64,000 nucleotides of DNA, from NCBI RefSeq assembly GCF_016587355.1, contig NZ_BNJF01000001.1, positions 62,001-126,000 on the forward strand. The letters are read 5' to 3'. The translations under genes were made by a program, and so were the position numbers. The stretch comes from Ktedonospora formicarum (GTDB lineage: Bacteria > Chloroflexota > Ktedonobacteria > Ktedonobacterales > Ktedonobacteraceae). Numbering within the stretch: the first letter of the stretch is position 1; every line of letters begins with the position of its first letter. Below the pieces are notes generated by a model that was not told the DNA's origin, made no database searches, and worked only from the letters and a program-made list of their open reading frames with translations. Below are positions 1 through 8,667 of this stretch, piece after piece.

Positions 1-128
1 ACCTGCACGATCCTAAACAGGATCAAGGTAGCCAGCAGGCAAGGAACCAAAAAGGAGACAATAGCAATTACCAAACATTTACGGCACGCGCTTTTCCCGT
101 GTATCAGTTAAAAGCGCATGCCGCAAAT

Positions 129-884
129 CTATTCACCAAAGATCAGAACTTCGCCGTCTTGTGGGATAAAGAGTTGGTCACTGCGAATGCGGTGCTCCCT
201 GGCAACAGCAAAGAGGTCCCTTCGGGAAACGGTGGCATGATCGAGCGAATCCATATGTGTCGCGATCACAACGCTTTCCGGTGCCCTCTGACAAACAGTC
301 ATTGTCTGTTGCGCATCCATCACGATCAGCGTACTCTTTCGCCATACGGCACCACAGGAGTGTGTCACAATGATGGACGGATGCTCCCGTTCGATGGTGT
401 CTTCCACCACCTCACACCAGATGGTATCCCCGGCCCAATACAAACTCGGCTCCTGCTCATGTTGAAAGAGGAAACCAGAAACCTGACCCATTTCAGACGA
501 GACCTCACCACTGCCATGCTGACCATCGGTACGAGTAATCTGAATAGATTTCCAGAGTATAGAGTGAGTTATGGGACTCACATTCTGGAAGCCATATGTA
601 GAAAGCGTCGTTTCGTCGCCGGGTTGACAAAAAATCGGCATATCCTTTGAGAGAAGACTTTGGGCAACAGCATCGAAATGATCAGAATGCAGGTGAGAAA
701 TCACGACCATCTCGCAATCAGCAAGAACCTCTTGAGGGGAACAGGGAAGATCTACCAATGGATTAGGGGAAGCACCAGTGAAAGACGGCATGGTATGCTT
801 TGCGGCCAGATAAGGATCAATAAGAAAGGTATGCCCTGCATAAGTGATTCGGAGGGTTGCGCTCCGAATAAGTTGTATTCGCAT
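129..884 (-). CDS. MBL-fold metallo-hydrolase (UlaG-like)
   Basis: Predicted cytoplasmic zinc-dependent hydrolase of the metallo-beta-lactamase fold. The metal-binding motif HLHSDHFD is seen in the first third, followed by a second His/Asp region (YWAGDTIW) and a late ATHMDSLDH segment, the order expected for UlaG/lactonase-like members. The length of about 251 residues fits the family. The start MRIQLIRSAT is preferred over an upstream one because AAAGGGG lies just upstream; the product then begins at the first beta strand of the fold. It is divergent from the glycosidase-like gene at 1247. The substrate cannot be inferred from the sequence. Confidence 0.85.
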   Translation of the reverse strand: MRIQLIRSATLRITYAGHTFLIDPYLAAKHTMPSFTGASPNPLVDLPCSPQEVLADCEMVVISHLHSDHFDAVAQSLLSKDMPIFCQPGDETTLSTYGFQNVSPITHSILWKSIQITRTDGQHGSGEVSSEMGQVSGFLFQHEQEPSLYWAGDTIWCEVVEDTIEREHPSIIVTHSCGAVWRKSTLIVMDAQQTMTVCQRAPESVVIATHMDSLDHATVSRRDLFAVAREHRIRSDQLFIPQDGEVLIFGE

Positions 885-1246
885 ATAAGCCCCTTTGCTT
901 CGTAAAACCACTTCTCATATCATTGAACCTAACGATCATACACCGCCCACTGCCCAGTTCAGTATCACTTTGCCTCTATTGTATCACTCGTAGTATATAT
1001 ATTTTTTAGGAAATTATTGCCCGAAAAGATGTCAAAAATTGTCGAGCGCGACATTTGTCTGGACCATTTGACATGAATTGCGAACAGATGGGGGGCATCA
1101 AACAAGTTGCGAAGGAAGTACTACTCATCAACCAATATAAATGGTGTATCAGTAGCTAAGGTTATCTTGCTATGCGATAATACAGTTTGCACAAAGGAGT
1201 TCGTTTTCTCTGTACATTCTCATAATGAAATGGGAGATACTATTTG
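885..1246. other. Divergent intergenic region
   Basis: Separates two divergently transcribed genes, so it must hold both promoters. It is AT-rich around 990-1010. I see no repeat, RNA gene or coding remnant in it. Confidence 0.5.
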
Positions 1247-2881
1247 ATGAGATTATCACCAGCTCGATTTCACCATGTAAGTAGGCTCATACCAATTGCA
1301 GTCATCTTTTGTATCGCGGCAGCCTTCAGTAGCACCTTCCAAAGCCCATCTACCGTCTATGCGGCAACGCACTCTTCGCAAGCAAGTACACTTTCCCCAG
1401 ACAACAACTCGCCTAAGCGACAACTGCGCGCGGCCTGGATCGCCACAGTCCAAAATACCGATTGGCCCTCTAAACCGGGTTTGCCTGTGGAGACCCAAAA
1501 GCAAGAATATCTTACGCATCTCAATGAATTGCAACAGATGAATATGAATGCTGTAGTGGTCCAGATCAAACCAACCGCAGACGCATTCTATCCTTCACAG
1601 TACGCCCCCTGGTCCGAGTATTTAACTGGCGTACAGGGAAAAAATCCTGGCTATGATCCCCTGGCATTTCTCGTTGGTGAGACGCATAAGCGCAATATCG
1701 AATTCCATGCATGGTTCAATCCCTACCGTATTAGTATGCAGGCGGATATCAACAAACTCTCGGCGGATAATCCCGCGCGCCAGCATCAAGACTGGGTGAT
1801 AAGCTATGGTGGCAAGCTCTACTATGATCCAGGCATCCCCGAAGCACGCGAGTTTATTGTGCAGAGCATTTTGGAAGTGGTGCGCAATTATGATATTGAT
1901 GCAGTCCACTTTGACGACTATTTCTATCCCTATAAGGTAGCCGGACAGGACTTTCCTGATGAGGCTACCTTTCAGAAATATGGAGCGGCTAGCTTCGCGC
2001 ATAAGGACGACTGGCGGCGCGATAACGTCAACCAGCTTGTTCATGAACTCGCAGTGAAGATCAAGCAGACTAAGCCCTACGTCAAATTTGGTATCAGCCC
2101 CTTTGGCGTCTGGCGCAACAATTCGGTAGATCCAACTGGTTCTGATACGACAGCGGGCCAGACCAACTATGACGACCTCTACGCCGATACGCGCACCTGG
2201 ATCAAAAATAACTGGCTCGATTATATCGCGCCTCAGATCTACTGGAACATAGGCTTCGCACCAGCGGCCTACGACAAGCTCGTCAACTGGTGGGCCAATG
2301 AAGTGAAAGGCACACACGTTCAACTCTTTATTGGTCAGGCGACCTATAAAATCGGCACAAGTAGCCCGGTTGAATGGCAGAATCCCGATGAAATGCCGAA
2401 TCAGCTTCTACTCAACCTCAATTATCCGGAGGTCCAGGGCAGCATCTTCTTCAGCTTAAAGGACCTCAATCACAATCCACTCGGTTTCAAAGATCGCTTG
2501 ATTAATGACATTTACAAACAAAAGGCTCTTGTTCCAACCATGCCCTGGATTGATGATGAAGCACCTTGCGCTGTGAAACTCAACCACGCCAAACAAGGAG
2601 AGAATAGCGTTGATCTGCGCTGGGTCGATCTACCACACAACGATGCGACCTACTACGCTATCTATCGCTTCAATGGCAAAGTTCAGGCCGCGACGACGGA
2701 CTTCGAGAATACCGCCAACCTGCTCACCACAATGCGCAAAACCAAAGACAGCACCCAGCAATCCTTTGTCGATACCAGCGTGCAAGCAGGCCATACATAC
2801 ACCTACTATGTAACGGCCCTTGACCGCTTACATAACGAGAGCCGGCCTTCCGGCGGACAACCCGTTTCCGTTCACGTTTAA
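1247..2881 (+). CDS. Secreted GHL10-type glycosyl hydrolase-like protein with FN3-like C-terminus
   Basis: Predicted exported carbohydrate-active protein. Residues 1-40 form a signal peptide (basic start, hydrophobic stretch ending near AFSS, then VYAATHSS). The body matches the glycosyl hydrolase-like 10 (DUF187/YngK) family: RAAWIATVQNTDWPS at the first strand, then NAVVVQIKPTADAFYPS, FHAWFNPYR, VRNYDIDAVHFDDYFYP and VKFGISPFGVWRN, which follow the TIM-barrel strands of that family. The last 100 residues resemble a fibronectin type III module (LRWVDLPHNDATYYAIYRF, then YTYYVTALD). Family members act on cell-wall or other glycans. GGGAG at 1232 is ten bases from this ATG; a TTG immediately upstream is an alternative. 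Confidence 0.88.
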   Translation: MRLSPARFHHVSRLIPIAVIFCIAAAFSSTFQSPSTVYAATHSSQASTLSPDNNSPKRQLRAAWIATVQNTDWPSKPGLPVETQKQEYLTHLNELQQMNMNAVVVQIKPTADAFYPSQYAPWSEYLTGVQGKNPGYDPLAFLVGETHKRNIEFHAWFNPYRISMQADINKLSADNPARQHQDWVISYGGKLYYDPGIPEAREFIVQSILEVVRNYDIDAVHFDDYFYPYKVAGQDFPDEATFQKYGAASFAHKDDWRRDNVNQLVHELAVKIKQTKPYVKFGISPFGVWRNNSVDPTGSDTTAGQTNYDDLYADTRTWIKNNWLDYIAPQIYWNIGFAPAAYDKLVNWWANEVKGTHVQLFIGQATYKIGTSSPVEWQNPDEMPNQLLLNLNYPEVQGSIFFSLKDLNHNPLGFKDRLINDIYKQKALVPTMPWIDDEAPCAVKLNHAKQGENSVDLRWVDLPHNDATYYAIYRFNGKVQAATTDFENTANLLTTMRKTKDSTQQSFVDTSVQAGHTYTYYVTALDRLHNESRPSGGQPVSVHV

Positions 2882-2914
2882 AGAGAACAAACAGGGTGTA
2901 TGAGCTCAAATAGA

Positions 2915-2955
2915 AAGAGCCAGCAAGATCGTCAGTGGCGACCTTGCTGGCTCTT
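2915..2955. terminator. Hairpin between convergent genes
   Basis: A 17-bp stem (AAGAGCCAGCAAGATCG at 2915-2931 pairing with 2939-2955, one G-U type mismatch) and a 7-base loop lie between the convergent genes ending at 2881 and 2980. The placement suits a bidirectional terminator, although no long T-run follows on either side. Confidence 0.7.
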
Positions 2956-2979
2956 CCCGCGTAAGGAAAGTCAGCTCTC

Positions 2980-4380
2980 CTACGTATCAAGCGTCAGGAA
3001 AAGAGCATTGAGCCCTTCAGCCAGGGTTGGGTGGGTAAAAATGCCTTCCTTTAGCGCAGTGTAGGGCAATTTCCCCATCATCGCCACCTGGATAATGGTC
3101 ATGATCTCGCCTCCTTCCGTGCTCAAAACGGCACAACCCAGAATTTGCTGAGTATCAACATCAACGATGGCCTTCATAAACCCGCGCGTCTCGCCAGTCT
3201 CCAGAGCACGGGGTACAGCACTCATGGGCAATTTAGCCACATGAATATTACATCCCTGTTTTCGAGCCTCGGTTTCGGTCAGACCAACCCGACCAAGCTG
3301 AGGGTCAATAAAGATGGTATAAGGGACAAGGCGCCCCTTTGTACTGGCATGTCCATGCTCAAGTAAATTATCACGTAAAATGCGGAAGTCATCATACGAG
3401 ACATGGGTAAAAGCCGGCCCCCCTTTGACATCTCCCAACGCGTAAATGCCGGGAACATTCGTTTCTAATTGCTCATTAACCCGAATATAGCCCGCACCGT
3501 CCAGTTGGATACCAGAAGCTTTGGGAGTAAGCGCTTCAGTATTGGGTACTCGCCCAGCTGCTTCTAAAAGATGCGAGCAAGTTATCTGCAACTCTCCCTG
3601 AGGGGTACGTGCCGTCACTTGCACACCTCCCCCGCTAATTGGCTCCACCTGTTGCAACGTGGTCTCGGTGAGGATTGTGATACCATCCTCACGCAAGATT
3701 TTTGTGATCTCGTCTGAGACATCCTCATCCTCATTCATCAGCAAGCGAGGACGGCGCTGGATAATCGTAACCTGACTACCAAAACGACGAAACATCTGTC
3801 CAAACTCCAGCCCAATGTAGCCACCTCCTATAATAAGCAGATGCTCAGGCAGGGTATCTAACTCCATAAGAGTCGTTGAATTGAGCACAGGGATGCGCTC
3901 CGCCCCTTTGATTGCGAGTTGTGCAGGACGATCACCAGTATCGATAAAAATCAGCGGCGCAGTGGCCTTCTGTGTCTTGCCTCCATTGAGAGAGACTTCG
4001 AGTATCTTGGGAGCAATAAAATGGGCCTCACCTCTCAGGAGTTCCAGATTAGGCCCTCGCACTGCTTCCAGACGATTCTGATAACCTAGGCGAGCACCCT
4101 CGACAATCTCTTGTTTGCGTTGGCGAATATCTTGCAGATTGGGCAGAATGGAACCGATCTGTACTCCATAGTCAGCCCCACGCCGCGCCTGATAGGCAAG
4201 ACGTGCGCTAGAGACCATGGTTTTGGTAGGGGTACAACCTACATTGACACAGGCCCCGCCGATAGGTCCGCGCTCAATCACTGCCACTTTTTTACCGGCA
4301 TCCGCCAGAGCAATAGGAAGAAATCTACCCCCCTGACTGGTCCCGATGACAATTGCATCATAATTGGTAATCTGGGACAT
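2980..4380 (-). CDS. FAD-dependent pyridine nucleotide-disulfide oxidoreductase
   Basis: Class I flavin disulfide reductase, about 466 residues. Visible in order: N-terminal FAD-binding YDAIVIGTSQGG, redox-active disulfide GGACVNVGCTPTK, NAD(P)H-binding LLIIGGGYIGLEFGQMF, second FAD motif GIYALGDVKG, and a C-terminal dimerisation domain with the catalytic His-Glu segment FTHPTLAEGLN. It resembles the mercuric reductase branch but lacks both the N-terminal HMA domain and the C-terminal vicinal cysteines of true MerA, so mercury reduction should not be assumed. The start MSQITNYDA is preceded by AAGGAGACAGGCAG; the longer reading frame upstream has no ribosome site. Confidence 0.88.
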   Translation of the reverse strand: MSQITNYDAIVIGTSQGGRFLPIALADAGKKVAVIERGPIGGACVNVGCTPTKTMVSSARLAYQARRGADYGVQIGSILPNLQDIRQRKQEIVEGARLGYQNRLEAVRGPNLELLRGEAHFIAPKILEVSLNGGKTQKATAPLIFIDTGDRPAQLAIKGAERIPVLNSTTLMELDTLPEHLLIIGGGYIGLEFGQMFRRFGSQVTIIQRRPRLLMNEDEDVSDEITKILREDGITILTETTLQQVEPISGGGVQVTARTPQGELQITCSHLLEAAGRVPNTEALTPKASGIQLDGAGYIRVNEQLETNVPGIYALGDVKGGPAFTHVSYDDFRILRDNLLEHGHASTKGRLVPYTIFIDPQLGRVGLTETEARKQGCNIHVAKLPMSAVPRALETGETRGFMKAIVDVDTQQILGCAVLSTEGGEIMTIIQVAMMGKLPYTALKEGIFTHPTLAEGLNALFLTLDT

Positions 4381-4763
4381 CTGCCTGTCTCCTTTTTGCT
4401 TCTCTGCAAACATATGAGATACTTTTTCTGAGTGAAATACAAACACCGCTAGAGGCATTCCAACTTCAAGATATACGTTGAGTACAACTGCTTGATATGT
4501 ACCCCTTTACGATATCGGAGTTATCCTGTTGCCTCAGAAGCCTATCTCAGCATGTCGGCTTTGCCAGAGATGAGATGCGTTGGCATAAAGAACATGATAG
4601 AGCAAGCAGATGCAGTCAGTGTAGCAGCGCATTTTGCATACAGTCTACGCATCCACGATGCGAGAGGAGATACTAAAAGATCTAAAAACATACGCAAGGA
4701 AGAGATAACATTATCTCTTCCTTGCGTATTAACCTTGGGATAAGTAATGGTTCAGGGAATAGC
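4381..4763. other. Intergenic region with terminator and promoter
   Basis: Between two minus-strand genes. It holds the terminator of the methyltransferase gene (4690-4729) and presumably the promoter of the reductase gene. The plus-strand reading frame at 4492-4743 shows no family signal and crosses the terminator hairpin, so it is not called. Confidence 0.4.
4690..4729 (-). terminator. Rho-independent terminator of the methyltransferase gene
   Basis: A perfect 19-bp stem with a 2-base loop (4690-4708 pairing with 4711-4729). On the minus strand the stem is followed by TGTTTTTAG. It lies 35 bases after the stop of the methyltransferase gene. Confidence 0.88.
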
Positions 4764-5639
4764 CTAGGGGCGCTGTCCATACGCCACGTAAAAATCGCAG
4801 GTGGTATGATACATATTATTTTCGCGTTGCCACGCTTCAACAATGAAATCATACTCCTCTGGTGGCACTTTCGTAATCGCGGTCACTAGAGGCTTGAGAA
4901 CGACAGCGGCTTCATCGTAATTGATAGCAAGCATACTACCTATACGACCGCCCCAGCTCCCCATAGGGATAGAGATCTTTCGCTCAATAACATTAGTAAG
5001 CCCGGCATTTTGGAGGAATGATGAAAGCTTCTTGCCTATTGTAACATCCAGGCCACGGGTTTCGCAGGAATGCCCAACCAATTGCAAGAGACGCACTGTT
5101 TCTGGTCCCGGGTTACGCAATGTCAGATCTGGCTCGACCAATTCGACCCAGCCACCAGGGCGAGTCACACGAATTAACTCCTGGACGACAGAAGGCCAGG
5201 TCTGTAATGGGAGAGCAAAACTTAAAAAACGCAGATGCGAGAAATCAAAGGTGTTGGGAAGAAAAGGTAAACCATCGAGAACATTATTTTGCTGGAAGTG
5301 GCAATTGGATGAAAAGGGTATAGATGAATTCGTGAGTGAGATAGGCGTCACATCGGTACTGGTCACGCTGGCTTGAGGAAATTTTTGAGCCATCTCAGCC
5401 ATCCAGCGTCCAGTACCACATCCAATGTCCAAAATACCTGTTGGTCGTTGAATAGGAGCAAGATAATTGCTATTCAAAGCCTGCCGCATAAAATAATGCT
5501 GGAAGTCCAAACGGTTAACCTCGCGTAGATCCTTGGGAAGCATATCGAGATCTACAGGATCATTCGCGCGTTTGGCGGCATGAACCACTCTACTGTTCTT
5601 GTGTGTCGTGTTTTTGGGTGCTCGCCAGAACCAAGGCAT
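4764..5639 (-). CDS. Class I SAM-dependent methyltransferase
   Basis: Predicted S-adenosylmethionine-dependent methyltransferase, 291 residues. Motif I is ILDIGCGTGRWMAEMA (about residues 78-93), the acidic residue after strand 2 is in SVTSTDVTP, and the post-I region NVLDGLPFLPNTFDFSHLRF matches the methyltransferase 11/25 pattern. RVTRPGGWVELVEPD is the usual strand 5 region. The basic N-terminal 40 residues are not part of the fold. AGGAGGG sits upstream of the ATG. The substrate is unknown; neighbours give no pathway clue. Confidence 0.85.
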   Translation of the reverse strand: MPWFWRAPKNTTHKNSRVVHAAKRANDPVDLDMLPKDLREVNRLDFQHYFMRQALNSNYLAPIQRPTGILDIGCGTGRWMAEMAQKFPQASVTSTDVTPISLTNSSIPFSSNCHFQQNNVLDGLPFLPNTFDFSHLRFLSFALPLQTWPSVVQELIRVTRPGGWVELVEPDLTLRNPGPETVRLLQLVGHSCETRGLDVTIGKKLSSFLQNAGLTNVIERKISIPMGSWGGRIGSMLAINYDEAAVVLKPLVTAITKVPPEEYDFIVEAWQRENNMYHTTCDFYVAYGQRP

Positions 5640-5827
5640 AGGATTTCCCTCCTAAATCAAATACGGATAGAAATATAACGAGCTAAATTACTCTGAGGCA
5701 GAGTTCCACACACTATTAAAACCGTTTGTTTGGTTTAAGAGTAACAAGGTATTGAAAAGAAGCAATGCTGTTCATAACCTCAATGAGAGTTCATTTGTTT
5801 CATATGCATAACACGAATGAACAAATG

Positions 5828-5856
5828 AGTCAGCCCAAAGTAATTTTGGACTGACC
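5828..5856 (-). terminator. Hairpin downstream of nucleotidyltransferase gene
   Basis: Imperfect stem GTCAGcCCAAA / TTTGGaCTGAC with a short loop, about 60 bases after the stop at 5918 on the minus strand; followed there by moderately T-rich sequence. Confidence 0.55.
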
Positions 5857-5917
5857 CATTAGAATGGCGTAGTGAGGAGAGAGGTTTATAATGAGCTATA
5901 TGGGATAGAATCGGTTG

Positions 5918-6697
5918 TTACTCGGCTTGTTGCACTACAACCTCAATGATTCGACGAATGAACTGTTTCACCTTATTTTGATCTAAAGGTGTCTCTGTGG
6001 TGCCAGCACGTAAAGCAAGCGCCTGGGTAATGAGATCATGGTCAGCACCTTGCGCTTTGGCCCACGCCGCAGCATCACGTTTTGAAGTCCATTGATGCTC
6101 CTGAGCATAGCGCCATCCCCGGCAGGCATTAAGCACGCTCGAATAGCCCACCCCGTCATGCTCTATATGCCAACGCAAGGAAACCAGAATAGCCTCAAGT
6201 AATTGACTCCGTTCGATAGCGCCAAAGAGATCATGCGCCTGTGGCCCCCAAACACTGATCCCATGCTCTCGCGCAATGGCTCTATCGAGGATAAACCAGT
6301 GAGATGACTCTTCTTTCGGATCATAGGTAACGTGATAGGGCATTTGAGGACCAGAGTTAAGATTTATTTCAAACGCGCCACTTAAAGAGGGGTTAATGAC
6401 ATTCTCCCTCCTGTAGAGGACAAATTCACATCCTCGAGTTGGGCACGCTATTGAGGGATGAGCAAGAAGAGCAGTCAGATACTCTTTTTCTTGCTGAGAG
6501 AGAGGGCGTTCACAGATTCCCTGTATATCAATGTCACTTCTCCCTAAGAGAAATCCACCTAATGCTGCGGAACCAACAAGATACACACCGATAAGCTGCT
6601 CATGTAAGGTGTTATAAAGTACATCTACCACTTGCCTGGCATAGGCTTGAATTTCTGGTGGCAGCTGTTGTAGGCGGCTATCGGGGTTAATATGCAC
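5918..6697 (-). CDS. Aminoglycoside-type nucleotidyltransferase (AadA-like)
   Basis: Nucleotidyltransferase-fold protein of 259 residues. GSAALGGFLLGRSDIDIQG (about residues 42-60) is the GS-x(9)-D-x-D nucleotide and metal-binding motif. The C-terminal helical domain (LNACRGWRYAQEHQWTSKRDAAAWA) matches the adenylyltransferase DUF4111 domain of streptomycin/spectinomycin-modifying enzymes. It may confer aminoglycoside modification, but distant members act on other substrates, so resistance is inference. The start is a GTG with AAGGAG seven bases upstream. There is a 313-base gap to the next gene. Confidence 0.8.
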   Translation of the reverse strand: MHINPDSRLQQLPPEIQAYARQVVDVLYNTLHEQLIGVYLVGSAALGGFLLGRSDIDIQGICERPLSQQEKEYLTALLAHPSIACPTRGCEFVLYRRENVINPSLSGAFEINLNSGPQMPYHVTYDPKEESSHWFILDRAIAREHGISVWGPQAHDLFGAIERSQLLEAILVSLRWHIEHDGVGYSSVLNACRGWRYAQEHQWTSKRDAAAWAKAQGADHDLITQALALRAGTTETPLDQNKVKQFIRRIIEVVVQQAE

Positions 6698-6926
6698 TAT
6701 TTCACTCCTTATAGGCTACATGTGTCTTGCTCAAAAGTATCATGCCTAGTTTTGCTTGGTAAGTCTAAGAATTTAGCAGATTTAGTATATCATAGAGCAT
6801 ACCGACACCTTGAAGCCACCATCCAAATCGTCCGATCATTTCCAGGCGTTTGTTAGCAGGCGGTATGGTAAGGGCTTTGTGCAATTACCGTTACACTTTT
6901 GTTGCCGAGCGTTTCAGTAAAAAAAA

Positions 6927-6961
6927 CTACGGCGGTAATCTTTCCTTGCTGAGCTTTTCTT
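6927..6961. repeat. Left inverted repeat of candidate transposon
   Basis: Begins CTACGGCGGTAATCTTTCC and is the exact reverse complement of 10231-10265 over 35 bases. Read on the minus strand it encodes the same C-terminal residues (EKLSKERLPP then stop) as the transposase at the right end. Confidence 0.85.
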
Positions 6962-7011
6962 GAAGAGCCACGAGGGAGCTTTTAGCGAAAGATCGCTGAA
7001 GAAAAGGCATG

Positions 7012-7362
7012 TTACGATGAAAGAGACTTGCTCACCAGTTCGTTTTTGGGATCGGAAGCTTCAGACTGAACCCATACACCCATGGCAATAAAAATAGGCT
7101 CAAGACGCCGTCCCCGTTCGGTCAACTGATATTCCACATGCAAAGGCACTTCTGAGTATACCGTACGCGTCACGATTCCTCGCTCTTCTAACAGACGTAA
7201 TCGATCGGTGAGGGTCTTCGGGCTAATCGGGTGCAGCGCACGACGCAATTCTCCAAAACGTTTGATGCCATTGAACAAGTGACGCAGGAGCAGAAGGGTC
7301 CACTTGCCTTCTAAGATCTCCAAGAGGCGCTCTATTGAGCCAGGGCAGATAGGATCGCTCAT
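7012..7362 (-). CDS. HxlR-family transcriptional regulator
   Basis: Winged-helix regulator of 116 residues. LEGKWTLLLLRHLFNGIKRFGELRR followed by ISPKTLTDRLRLLEERGIVTR is the characteristic HxlR helix-turn-helix, and VEYQLTERGRRLEPI is the wing and last helix. The conserved N-terminal Cys (PICPGSIERLLEILEGKW) sits at the position used for redox or electrophile sensing in some members. It is divergent from the SDR gene and probably controls it and itself from the 150-base intergenic region, where a direct repeat and a palindrome are seen. AAGGACCC precedes the ATG. Confidence 0.88.
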   Translation of the reverse strand: MSDPICPGSIERLLEILEGKWTLLLLRHLFNGIKRFGELRRALHPISPKTLTDRLRLLEERGIVTRTVYSEVPLHVEYQLTERGRRLEPIFIAMGVWVQSEASDPKNELVSKSLSS

Positions 7363-7380
7363 GAATGGGTCCTTTCAGTT

Positions 7381-7414
7381 CACTTTTGGAAACTATTGCA
7401 CTTTTTTGAAACTA
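7381..7414. promoter_or_regulatory. Tandem direct repeat, candidate HxlR operator
   Basis: CACTTTTGGAAACTA at 7381 and CACTTTTTTGAAACTA at 7399 are near-identical copies about 18 bases apart, 20 bases upstream of the HxlR start. The position in the divergent promoter region suggests binding by the regulator; this is inference. Confidence 0.5.
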
Positions 7415-7440
7415 CTTTACAAATCTACCATGGTTCACTA

Positions 7441-7472
7441 TGCTTGTGCAAGAGGCCATTTTTGCACAAGCA
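7441..7472. promoter_or_regulatory. Perfect interrupted palindrome upstream of the SDR gene
   Basis: TGCTTGTGCAA at 7441-7451 is repeated as its exact reverse complement at 7462-7472, leaving a 10-base spacer. It lies 42 bases before the SDR start and could be an operator or a leader hairpin. Confidence 0.55.
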
Positions 7473-7513
7473 GGAAAGGGCCAGGAAAGAGAGTACCAAC
7501 AAAGGAGAGGAAC

Positions 7514-8305
7514 ATGAATCTCAACGGAAAAACAGCGATTGTGACTGGAGGCAGCCGTGGAATTGGGGCAGCAACGTCAAAGCTCCTTGCTCAGCGTGGC
7601 GCGAAAGTCGTCGTCAATTATCTGAACAATGAAGCGGCGGCCTCGTCCGTTGTTACGGATATTCGGACAATAGGAGGTGAGGCTGCCGCTTTTCAAGCAG
7701 ACGTGCGCGAGGAACAAGCTGTTGACTCGCTCGTGCAGTTTGCAAAAGCCACTTTTGGCGCTCATGTGGATATTCTGGTGAATAACGCCAACATTCCCTT
7801 TCACTTTTCCCCTTTTGCCGAAGCCTCCTGGGAGGACTTTGCGCGGAAAGTGAACGGAGAACTGAAGTCAGCATTCCTTCTGACGAAAGCGGTTCTTCCC
7901 TCCATGGTCGCACAACACGCTGGGCGGATCATTTATCTCTCAGCCGGTCCGGGAAAATATCCCATGGACGGGCTTATTGCCCATGGGACAGCCAAGGGGG
8001 CACTTGATACCTTTGCCGGATACATTGCCCACGAGTTTGGTCCTCTTGGGGTCACCGTGAATGTCATTGCTCCCAGTCTCACCGAAACCGCTGCGACCGC
8101 CTTCCTCCCGGAGCAGGTCAAGCAAACGTTCAGGAACTTCACGCCACTTCGCCGCATGGGACAACCTGATGATGTTGCCCGCGTCATTGCCTTCCTGGCA
8201 AGCGATGACAGCAGGTTCTTAACCGGAACCTATACACCAGTAGATGGAGGCTTTACGATGGATGTGTACTCCAGGATGGATGCTTCCCTCCCGACTGCAC
8301 AGTGA
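7514..8305 (+). CDS. SDR-family oxidoreductase
   Basis: NAD(P)-dependent short-chain dehydrogenase/reductase, 263 residues. It has the cofactor motif TGGSRGIGAAT, the NNAN stabilising motif, and a catalytic Ser in IIYLSAGPG. At the position of the catalytic Tyr the sequence reads AHGTAKGAL, so His replaces Tyr while the Lys is kept. This variant may be inactive or use another mechanism. C-terminal VDGGFT is typical. The start follows AAAGGAGAGG; the longer reading frame runs back through the divergent regulator and is not credible. Likely regulated by the divergent HxlR protein. Confidence 0.87.
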   Translation: MNLNGKTAIVTGGSRGIGAATSKLLAQRGAKVVVNYLNNEAAASSVVTDIRTIGGEAAAFQADVREEQAVDSLVQFAKATFGAHVDILVNNANIPFHFSPFAEASWEDFARKVNGELKSAFLLTKAVLPSMVAQHAGRIIYLSAGPGKYPMDGLIAHGTAKGALDTFAGYIAHEFGPLGVTVNVIAPSLTETAATAFLPEQVKQTFRNFTPLRRMGQPDDVARVIAFLASDDSRFLTGTYTPVDGGFTMDVYSRMDASLPTAQ

Positions 8306-8667
8306 TCATCCCTTTCTGAATGGGAAGGAGTTTCCTGGACATGATGGAATGGCGGTGGTTGACCAGAAGGAGAAACTACCGTCCCTGCTGTTCTCAAACG
8401 AAACCTCTCTCCCGGACGCTCTGCCAGGAACCCTGGAGCTCACGATGAAGAGCATCAATGGACATGATGATTGATGGCGTGCTCACGGTCGCATTGGAGC
8501 ACCTGGAAGCCTGGCTGCGGATCTGTCTGTCTTCTGCAGGTGAGAGCTGGATACCACTGGGCTGTGGGAGGAAATGATGCGCGAGGTGCGGATGGAGGTC
8601 AGCAGACCAGCCGTTTTGAACACGTGTCAGGCATGGCATTCCCCCTCTGCGAGAAAGGGACCATTCG
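8306..8667 (+). other. Gap between SDR and transposase
   Basis: GC-rich sequence with several short overlapping reading frames on both strands, none with a recognisable family. It may be the decayed left part of the insertion sequence. No matching inverted repeat of the 10231-10265 end was found here. Confidence 0.35.

Noticed and set aside
1622..2323. Minus-strand frame of 233 residues inside the glycosidase-like gene
   Set aside because: Shadow of a gene with clear family motifs on the plus strand.
2980..4380. Mercuric reductase
   Set aside because: No HMA domain, no C-terminal vicinal cysteines and no mer genes nearby; only the general flavin disulfide reductase call is supported.
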